DNA from: Tigriopus japonicus
Lineage: Eukaryota > Arthropoda > Copepoda > Harpacticoida > Harpacticidae
DNA: 64,000 nt
NCBI GenBank assembly: GCA_010645155.1
Contig: CM021322.1
Location: 5,638,741-5,702,740 of the forward strand
Direction of reading: 5' to 3'
Shown: piece after piece, positions 56,801 to 64,000 of the stretch
Position numbering within the stretch: position 1 is the stretch's first letter
Layout of the letters: each line of letters begins with the position of its first letter
Notes under the pieces: model-generated
What the model saw: only the letters and a program-made list of their open reading frames with translations
Databases searched by the model: none
What the model was told of the DNA's origin: nothing
Program-made: the position numbers and the translations under genes

Positions 56801-57553
56801 TTGCTCTACACCTTGAAGACTAACTTGGGGGATGCCCAGTTCTTATACATTGACCTCGTCATCACCACTGTGGTGGCCATCCTCATGAGCTGGACGGGAG
56901 CGTATCCGAAGATTGTCGCGAAACGACCGCCAGGCTCGTTGGTCTCCGGTCCCAATTTGTTCTCGCTCGTGATTCACATTCTCCTGACAATGGGCTTTCA
57001 AGTGGGTGCCTATCTTTACCTGACCACGGAGTCGTGGTATCAACCCAATAACCCCATTGATCCCGAGGAAGAAGTGATTCTGTGTTGGGAAACCACCACG
57101 GTCTTCCTCGTGTCTTCCTTCCAGTACCTCATTCTCGCCACGGCGTTCTCCAAGGGACCACCCTATCGCAAGACCTTTTTCACGAACATTCCATTCTTTC
57201 TTGCATTGGTGTTGCTGACCAGCTTCACCATCGGGCTGACCATTTATCCGGGCTCTGTCCTGGCCAACTTCCTCCAGATTATGTTCCGTCCCGAGCACCC
57301 TTGGGGTCGTTGGAAATTTCGGGCCACTCTGCTGGTCCTGGCCTTCTTGAACATGATTGCCGCCTTCTTGGTTGAACACGTGGTGGTGGAGAGCACATGG
57401 CTGAAACGAGCCTCCCATTTTGTCTTGAACAAGAAGGAGCCCAAGAACAAGTTCAAGATCATAGACCGGGACATGCAGAATGACCTTCTTTGGCCTCCGA
57501 ATAACCAACACAATTGGCGAGAGTATCAAGCATTCAGTTCTAGTGGAAGTTGA
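53834..57553 (+). CDS. ATP13A: P5B-type cation-transporting ATPase (ATP13A2/ATP13A3 class)
   Basis: One uninterrupted exon encodes 1239 aa from the ATG in caaATGTCTGAG; an acceptor (ttttccgtcag) just upstream implies a 5' UTR intron. The N-terminus has the P5B cytosolic/hydrophobic wedge (LLLGLPYLLGHWKPEW). Next come TM1-2, the actuator motif MLTGESVPV (about residues 354-362) and the P5B transmembrane signature PPALPAA (about 482-488). The phosphorylation loop is CFDKTGTLTEDGLD with catalytic Asp526, followed by KGAPE, MVTGDN and the hinge GDGANDCGAL (about 916-925), then six C-terminal TM helices. Family members in late endosomes and lysosomes export polyamines to the cytosol. All catalytic motifs look intact. 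I cannot separate ATP13A2 from ATP13A3 orthology by eye; invertebrates usually have one such gene. Confidence 0.95.
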   Translation: MSEPNDYQAFVSFKDDIPLLPNVNNNSKKPFQLLGIMPNSMGSTSQLSSMYASKAVLNAGEDDEYECHGFRSSLLRTILAHTVSWLLLGLPYLLGHWKPEWRVAWFKSKCSLYIADTVLLVDLLGGASVEHVTAIDVGEEFPDEFAVRPRGLAALFANLDTNPLVERDALMHRYFIHKHVKYALNTRENTFSSVKALDHGHAVSRFHTDFTGYSTHDQVQRQVLFGLNSIEIEVKSYLKLLFEEVLNPFYIFQIGSMILWSFDNYYYYATCILLISLISIGVSLVETRRQSQALHDMVSSSNDLTVNVCRGGNEFEEIPSPALVPGDLIAIPAHGCIMACDAVLISGTCIVNESMLTGESVPVTKSALPHADEEEDYDIEKHKRHTLFAGTSIIQTRYYGNSHVLAVAVRTGFQTSKGELIRSILFPKPMGFKFYKDSIRFICVLFFIAAMGMCYCIYVYVRRGSALKMIVLRCLDIITIVVPPALPAAMTVGTYYAQNRLKASKIFCISPQKINVCGKLKLICFDKTGTLTEDGLDMWGVVGIANDEFDQPENDVSKLKNASKMKTCLAACHSLTLIDNELTGDPLDIKMFESTDWVLEEAGEDTSKFDMIMPSVVRPKRSGISSNETDDLDEDLPFEVGIIRQFTFSSSVARMSVITRTLGARKFDVFTKGAPEKIETLCRPETIPHNFHTQLRHYTLQGFRVIALAHRTLPAEINWVKAQKIKRDMVEKDLTFLGFLIMKNTLKLETTPVIRELRSASIRCVMVTGDNLLTAISVARDCKMINHGDKVIVVEAHESADGSLSSDGYQREQFTLSFSETENAEKRDISLRDDFNAGSIRDSVDVERGNLTTLDQSFRDYHFAMTGRTWGVVRSHFPHLLPKLILKGTIFARMAPDQKAQLVEELQAIDYIVSMCGDGANDCGALKAAHVGISLSEAEASVAAPFTSSIPNITCVPIVIREGRCALVTSFGVFKYMALYSMIQFVSVLLLYTLKTNLGDAQFLYIDLVITTVVAILMSWTGAYPKIVAKRPPGSLVSGPNLFSLVIHILLTMGFQVGAYLYLTTESWYQPNNPIDPEEEVILCWETTTVFLVSSFQYLILATAFSKGPPYRKTFFTNIPFFLALVLLTSFTIGLTIYPGSVLANFLQIMFRPEHPWGRWKFRATLLVLAFLNMIAAFLVEHVVVESTWLKRASHFVLNKKEPKNKFKIIDRDMQNDLLWPPNNQHNWREYQAFSSSGS

Positions 57554-58077
57554 GGCATTCTTGGCGATCGCCCCAGGGAGTCGAATGATTTAAAGTATGT
57601 CTAGTGATATGATATAGGTAAATCAAATTCATGCATCTGGAACTGAATAATTTCACCCGCTTTTCTACGGTCAGATAAAAATGAAAACTTAGTCCTTTAT
57701 CAAGTGTTCTTAAACTTTCTAATGCATTTGCAGGGTAAACGCTTTTTCCTATGGTTGATTTTTACACGCCTTATACCCAAAATACATAAATTATCAGAAA
57801 CAACTGACATCAACTCTTCAATTTTACCGCGCAACCTCGTGATTATCGGCTGAATTGGCTTACTCTTGGCAGCTCTTGCTCTTTAGAACACGCGTCATAG
57901 ATAACTTTGAGCTGCTCCCTTTCTCAAGCACAAGTTGTTGACGTCGGCATTAGAGTTCAACCAGGCAATCGGAACAATCATTTGTCAAAAACAGTGAGTA
58001 CCCCATACGCTTTTCATATTTTGTCCCACGTGAGGCCTGTTCTGAGATTGTGCGTCTCAATTTTCAGACCTGTCAAC

Positions 58078-58194
58078 ATGATCACCGACGTTCAATTGGC
58101 CGTTTTTGCCAACATGCTGGGAGTGACGGTCTTCTTGTTGGTGGTCTTGTACCACTACATCTCGGCCAATAACCCGAAAAGCCACCAATCATGA
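58078..58194 (+). CDS. OST4: Oligosaccharyltransferase subunit OST4
   Basis: A 38-aa microprotein that is nearly identical to animal OST4: it starts [16 protein letters not shown], has one transmembrane helix ([11 protein letters not shown]) and ends in a short polar tail. OST4 sits in the ER membrane and stabilises the catalytic STT3 subunit of the N-glycosylation complex. The ATG is 11 nt downstream of an acceptor (caattttcag). A matching donor, aca|gtgagt, lies at 57991, so a short 5' UTR intron of about 76 bp is likely. AATAAA is at 58315. It is only about 0.5 kb after the ATP13A stop on the same strand, so its promoter must be compact. Confidence 0.96.
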   Translation: MITDVQLAVFANMLGVTVFLLVVLYHYISANNPKSHQS

Positions 58195-58314
58195 TGAGAA
58201 CATGGGTGGGAAAACAGCCTGCCCCTGGCCAGGGGTGGATGGGATAGGGTTGGATTTGGAATGCCCCACTTTGGTTGGACCAGCTTGCATTATGACATTT
58301 TTCGTTAAATTTTG

Positions 58315-58320
58315 AATAAA
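58315..58320 (+). terminator. Polyadenylation signal of OST4
   Basis: AATAAA 120 nt after the OST4 stop codon. Confidence 0.65.
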
Positions 58321-58550
58321 TCGGGTGCGGCTTTGACAGAGCCCTTTAAGAACGATTTTCTTTCTTTCTTTGCTTGGTAAATAAGGGTGATAAAACAAAA
58401 GAGGGGTAAAACGGGAGGACAAAAGAAACATTCTTATTAACAAGAATTTAGTTTTCAGGACGAAGACTACTTCCAGGTACAAAATTCAAATCTACGAGAA
58501 ACTAAGAATGTCTCATCTCCAAGGGCCCTTGGAGAAACCAACGAAAAAAA

Positions 58551-58948
58551 AAATCACGATTCCCAGGAGTCGTGGTGAACCGTTCTTCTGCAAATAAGAC
58601 TAGTAATGTGATTGACTAGAATACGTATTTCAATTTTCAACTCAATCGAACGTCGGTGTCAAAAGTTATTTTTTCTCAAAGGTCTTTGCAAATCATACTG
58701 ATAATGAATTAGCTGTCAGTTTTCTGGATTTTTCCACAAAAGGGCTATTTCATTCATTCTATGCGCTCTTCAGTATAAAGTTTGAGAAGGGATAACTTCT
58801 GAGTCAGACATTCGATTGACCTGAAAATTCAAATACGTCGTCTGCTGAATTCAAGCAGTCTCGTTTCCGAAGAACGCAATCGAACCAATCATAAATACTC
58901 TTAAGCTTAACTAGCCTCTCATTCCAGAAATTAAGGTCTTCTGGGTCT
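58551..58948. mobile_element. Diverged third copy of the palindromic MITE
   Basis: Recognised by shared internal blocks in the same order: GAATACGTATTTCAATTTTC, then TCAATCGAACGTCGG, then CTAGCCTCTCATTCCAG. The two halves are still roughly inverted repeats of each other, but the outer ends have drifted and no duplication is visible. Borders are approximate. It sits in the intergenic space between OST4 and BAZ1A. Confidence 0.65.
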
Positions 58949-60880
58949 TACCCTCGCGTGATTAATTAACGGGCATGAATCTTATGCTAATGCAGGGATA
59001 AATGGTTAATGTCAAACAAATAACGTGCTTAACCACTATTTGAATGTTTACTTCGACTTACTTTTGTACTTTTTTTTTGACACGTTTTAAGTAACATTAA
59101 ACTCATTAATAGGAACGTGAAAATGTAAATAAGTTAAATCATTTAATTAACAAAATATGCAGGAAATGTACCCAAAAGTCCAAAACAAAGTGCAGAAAAA
59201 GGCTAAAAGTGCAAATAAATGACAAAAAAGATTAAATAACTTGCATTTGGACTTAAAAAGTCATTAAAAATACACTAGAAAACACTCTTCTGAATTTTCT
59301 GAATTTTCCATTCCCAGGGTGGTCTCATGGTTGTCTGTACCTAAAATATTGTCGAAATCAATTGAGCCGTTGTTTTATATGGCTTAACCAAAGTCAATTT
59401 TCGTTCTTCGAGATTGTTGTTCAAAAATGGCCATTGAAAATTGCACAAAAAAAATAGATTTCACCAATACTTAAGACAACCCGTGATCCACGTGTGCCCA
59501 ACAATTGCATCAAAGAAAATATTCATGAACGTGCTTTAAGAATGTTTTAGGTGACATTTTTTCAATATTTGGCCCGTGACCTAAATACCAAAACTCAATT
59601 TCAAACGTGGCGCCTCAAAACTGGTCTCAAATATCTTTGGAACTTAAAGATGATGTCTCCTAGTCAATCAAGCACCGTGTGCTGCTACACTGATATATCC
59701 ATAGCTTGATATTTTCAAGTTCATAAGGGCCTTTTTAAGAAATAGCGATCTTAGTAGCCAATCAAACCTAGACCTAAGCCTACAATCTACATTATTTGTT
59801 AGATCATTTCATTCCCATAAATTGAGTTTCTTTAGGTTGGATATTTGTTGGTTGCATGCAATGAGATTCTTTAGTCAGGGGATGGGTTGATATTGCTAAA
59901 GCCAAGATGGAGAATACACTGTGGGGTTTGTGTCTGCAATGCAAATATTTGTTCAAGGTGCTGAGTGTTTTTATTGCAAATGGAAGCTTTTTTGACATGT
60001 TCAAAATTTGATCTTGAATCGAAAAGTTCTTTCAGTTACTAGATTCTCAGACGCCAGAATTGTCTGTACTATTTGTCAATTTAAGTCAAATTCGTAAATA
60101 AAGAGTGCAAATAAATGTGAAAAGTGCAAAAAGGCAGAAAAATGGGTTTATGTTTCCAAAAATCTTTTTACACTATTTGCCCGTCCCTACTCATTAATAA
60201 AGGAAGCCAGAATTGTCGCGCGGTCTGGCGTGTCGTTGTGCGGCAAATTGTAATTCTTTTTCCCAGACGGGGTAGGTTCTACCCAGGATGTCGGAAGAGA
60301 ACTACCAAGCTTTAATAAATCTGAGTCCGCCTCCCTTAAGTTTAAAACTGGTTTCAAAAGTTATGGATATTAAAGTTGATTGAAACGCAAAAATACTTGG
60401 CAAGGATGCGCACGATGCGACACTAACTTCTCTAAATGAAACCTCTGGCCGAAAGAGCAGTTATGAAGACCAAGAAAGAGGTCAAGCGACTTTTCTCGTT
60501 TATTCCATGTGATCTATTTTAGATTGTTTCAAAAATATCTTTTGCCCGATCTCAATGGAACTCGCGCGGGCAAATCATTAATGGCTAGTAGCTAGCAGAG
60601 AGGATAATCATGATGACATGGTAGTAGCAGTAATAGCAGTACACTTTGGGAAAATAAACAAAGCTAATGGTTTTTTTTCATAGTATTCATTTGAGCGACT
60701 CGCGATTCACTGGCGGTCCTCTTCATTATATGAGCGCATTGTGTGAGTGTGTGTGCTCGAAAAATACTGCGGGTAGGTGAGTGGACAACACACACAATTC
60801 ACGAGGGGGTAAAACGCCTATTTTAGTTGGCTGTCGTAATCTCTACCGTGTTTCTAGTGTTTCTAAAAAACTGCCTTGAC
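58949..60880. other. Intergenic and BAZ1A 3' UTR
   Basis: AT-rich noncoding sequence. The part next to 60880 should be the BAZ1A 3' UTR; a minus-strand AATAAA (TTTATT at 60499-60504) could end it. A short GT run lies near 60745. Confidence 0.45.
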
Positions 60881-63800
60881 TCAGCACGTTCGGCGACTCT
60901 TCTTTTTGGCGGGTTTCAACGGAACATCGTCGTCGTTGTCCTCGCTTTCGTACAAAAGTCCGAGTTTCTTGGCTTCCTTGTTGAAGAATTTTTCCAGTCG
61001 GACGCCACATTGGTATTCCTCGGCGTCTTCCCGATTGTAGGTCCAGCAATTCTCAAACACTTGACGGATATCTTCCACTACCTCTTGGTTGCAGGTGTAC
61101 TTCATGCGGTTGATACTACTGCGGATGGTTCCGAGGTCCATGGGTTTCTTGATGATTTTATGGTAATCAGGTGCGTCGGCTTTGGTGATGGGACGATCAA
61201 ACGGCCATCCATCCTTGTGCTTCATCATGGCATTGAGTAGATCTTCGAGCACAGTTGGATTGAACATGGATTCCACGGCGTCATCCACGGCCCTTCGTCG
61301 CTTAGAGCGGGCACTCGGTTGGCTGTTCACGGCCTCGAGATGCTGTTGCTCGAGCAAAGTGGCCTCCATGCTACGTTTATTGGCGATTCGCCTGGATCGG
61401 GTTGAACTTGAGCGTGCTCCTACCTCTTCGCTCCCACTACTGTTACCAGAATTGGTTTCAGCTTGAGTGGCCAAGGCAATTTTTTCGGACGCTTCAGCCG
61501 CGCTCCTTCGCTTGCCGAGAAGCTGAGAAATTGAAGGGGTCTTGGAATTCTTTTTGGCCTTTTTGGGTTTGACAGCGACAGGGGACGCCTTGCCTCGACG
61601 TTTCCGAGGTCGGTGGTCATCATCACTTTCGTCATCTTCTTCGTCGTCTTCGCCTTCGGCGCTATCGTGTTCTGGATCTTCATCGTCGGTATCTTCCTCC
61701 TCGACCTCCATGGTGTCATCAGGATGATCTTCGTTCTCGTCTTCTTGGGTATCTCCGTCCTCTTCATCGGCATGTTCTGCACCCATAGCTTCGTCGTCAT
61801 CTTCCTCGCCAGCCTCTGCCGTGGCTAATTCTTCGTCTTCCGCCTCTTCTTGACTGTCTTCTACGTTGTCCTCCTCGTCCTCGATAAACACTTTTCTGGA
61901 TTTCTTTTTCGGCGTTCTAATTCGTTCTTTGGGCTTGCATTCGTGACAGAACCAATCACCCTCTGGAATGGACTTGAGCTTGGGTTTCAAGCAGTACATA
62001 TGATGGCCACGGTCGCAACCATCGCATAAAAGCATGTTTTCCGGATCGTTTTTCCGCCGACATATACGACATTTGGCATTTAGGAGGGATCTGCAAGAGG
62101 GAATAAGAAACATTTAAAAGACCAAAAAAAGCCGAATTTTTAACACCTGGACTGTGATCGACTTACTTTGACCAAACAATCGAGTTTTCCAACGTGGTCA
62201 TGTGAATAAAGAGTTGTGCAAAGCTCCTTGATGCCATGAGTGAGCTTTCCCACTCCTCAAACGGAGTTAAAATGTGTTCTTTGTGGCCATCCGATGGAGG
62301 TTCTTCGGCGACTTCTTCAGCAGCCTCTCGTTCCTAAAACAAAAAAAAAAATCATAAGATATGTCCTCTTGATTCTGCACTCTCCAACTTGTCTGTTCTC
62401 ACCCGATTCCGTTTCTCCTCTTCCCTTAAGCGCTTTTTCTTTTCCTTCTCGTCCTCGCCTAACGGAGGTTTGATGTATTTGCGATCGACCATTTGGCCCA
62501 CTTGTAAAATGGCGCTAGCCAAACCTGTGACTTTTCGACTGAGCTCTTTGTCAGCAAAAGAGTTGCCGGAATCTCGGCGATTCTCTGGCTCAGACGGGTG
62601 AATCCCATTGGGAGTTCCAGGTCGTGTCGATTCCTTGCTCATGGCTCCTGATTGTAGCCTGGATTCGGCTGGCGTCTCTGACGAAGACATCCCTCCCCAT
62701 TTCAAGGTATCGCACTGTTTGTCAAACCCTCCTTCGGATATGGCCTGTTGCCAAGCTGTTCGGTCTCGGATTTTGAGTGTGCCCAAAGTTCCAAAGAAGA
62801 TCTTCTCCTCCAATTCGAGAATCTGATCACGAAGCGTCAATTCGACGCAACAGGTGACAGATTTGGGCGTTTCTTCCGCCTCTTTTGTCCCGTTAGTAAG
62901 AACCTGAGGTATGTGTTTCTTGGACTCGGTTTCACCGTCACCTTTGCAGAACTTCGTGGTCATGTTGAACTTTTTCAGACTTTTGGCGATTCGTTCGCGT
63001 TCCCTCACGAGTTTTTCTTTGAGTCCACTCTCTCGAATGCCTCGTTCGTTTAGGTTATCAATGAGATTGTCAACCTCTTCGGTGGTTTTGAAGAATGCCC
63101 AATGAGTTCGAGGTAGAATGGAGGAGTGCACGGGACAACTCTCGTCACTGGCAAGGCATGCTCCCCAAGGGAGCATTTCGTGAGGTTGGATGAGAGATTT
63201 CAGGTCAGGTTTCACATCCGGAGCGGTGGTGATGGTGGTGGAATTGTTGGACGTCGAGGACTGAGAAGACGGGACATCTAAGCTCCCGTTGTTGGTCGAG
63301 AGCACCTTTTGCTTTAATGGAGTGGCCGCTTGCTTCTTGGAATATGATTTGGTCTTCTCGTCCTGATCATTTTCCTTGTCACTCGAACTCTTTTCCTCGG
63401 TCTTTTCTTTAGCGTCCATGATTTCTTGTACTTTCTTGATGGCAGTTTCCTCGTCCATGGGACCGGCTATCTCACTGTAAGGGGTGGGAACACTCATACA
63501 GGGCCCAACTGTGTCGTCATCGTGCTCAACAAAGACACCGGGAACGCACCCAAACATCCAATAACGTCGATAGGCCCGATCTCGTCCCAAAAGGTTCATT
63601 CCGGCTTTGAACTGGAGATCAAACACTTGACCTTTGAGCTCCTCTTCCTTCTCCCAAGCTTCTGAACGTTTGATTTCCTCTTTCCGGATCCGCTCTTTCT
63701 CTTCCTTCTCCTTCTGGGTCTGTAATGCTAACCTTTGGCGTTCAGTCAATGGGATATTGTTCTCCACAGGAGGATGTTCCTCTTTCCCGTTTGGCACCAC

Positions 63801-64000
63801 GTTTTCTTGAGCCTTCAAGTCCGTTTCCTTCTTCTTGCCCTTCTCCTCTTTCTTGCGTTGTTTCTCACTCTCTTCAAGAATCTTTTGGCGTTTGTTCTCG
63901 GCGATCTTGTGCTCACGCAGTTCCGACTTGGCCTCATGATACTCGTTGAGTTTTTCGTCGATCTCATCTCTGACCGTGGCGTACGTTAAAATCTGTTGCA
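60881..64000 (-). CDS. BAZ1A: BAZ1A/ACF1 chromatin-remodelling subunit, 3' part
   Basis: Three minus-strand exons join in phase: 62403-64000 (open to the window edge), 62167-62333 and 60881-62090. Visible in order are a charged coiled coil (KRQKILEESEKQRKKEE), a WHIM-type motif (LLGRDRAYRRYWMFG), the PHD finger (CRICRRKNDPENMLLCDGCD then HHMYCLKPKL and WFCHEC), a long acidic run rich in Glu and Asp, a basic spacer (RPRKRRGK) and a C-terminal bromodomain (WPFDRPITKADAPDYHKIIK, then CWTYNREDAEEYQCG). The order WHIM-PHD-bromodomain and the wording of the PHD finger are those of BAZ1A/ACF1, the partner of the ISWI ATPase in ACF and CHRAC. The WAC and DDT domains should lie beyond the right edge. 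Bromodomain Asn in the YNRE position is present. The stop is at 60881-60883. Confidence 0.95.

Noticed and set aside
56843..57529. 228-codon open frame on the minus strand
   Set aside because: Shadow of the ATP13A C-terminal coding region.
1..64000. A new multi-gene defence or biosynthetic system
   Set aside because: Every confident gene belongs to an unrelated, known animal family, and the rest is transposon-derived or plain noncoding DNA.

Overview
The window reads as nuclear DNA of an invertebrate animal, most likely an arthropod and possibly a crustacean such as a copepod (inference). It has spliced genes with GT..AG introns, animal-only families (baboon-type TGF-beta receptor, Mondo, focadhesin, BAZ1A), a ZAD-type zinc domain typical of arthropods, and dense small transposons. 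There is no bacterial-style operon, CRISPR array or phage module.

Layout. 0-12.8 kb is repeat-rich and has no convincing host gene. It holds a degraded non-LTR retrotransposon (about 2.94-5.53 kb) split by a palindromic MITE, and a 124-bp tandem repeat at 7.24 kb. A six-exon ZAD-like gene lies at 12.83-16.53 kb. From 17.0 to 24.4 kb is a nest of a SINE, a TTAA foldback element, a palindromic MITE, two hAT-like elements, a 17-bp-repeat foldback element and a tRNA-derived SINE. Focadhesin (+) follows at 24.9-30.0 kb, with LINE fragments at 30.8-31.6 kb. The activin/TGF-beta type I receptor (baboon, +) spans 33.4-38.9 kb and converges on mRpS26 (-, 39.4-40.2 kb), which has a hAT-like element 56 bp upstream of its start codon. 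Intronless Mondo (+) is at 46.0-48.5 kb, followed by a degraded LINE copy split by a TA-flanked MITE (48.9-51.0 kb). NDUFA7 (+, 52.3 kb), an intronless P5B ATPase ATP13A (+, 53.8-57.6 kb) and OST4 (+, 58.1 kb) come next. The 3' part of BAZ1A/ACF1 (-) runs from 60.9 kb off the right edge.

The host genes are unrelated housekeeping and regulatory genes and do not form one pathway: chromatin remodelling, TGF-beta signalling, sugar-responsive transcription, mitochondrial translation and complex I, N-glycosylation, and lysosomal/endosomal transport. I found no convincing new multi-gene system. The most informative signal is the layered transposon record, where several insertions have exact target-site duplications and some have an empty site elsewhere in the same window. 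Two host-gene points also stand out: Mondo lacks the usual E-box-contacting histidine in its basic region, and a ZAD-like protein carries no C2H2 fingers.
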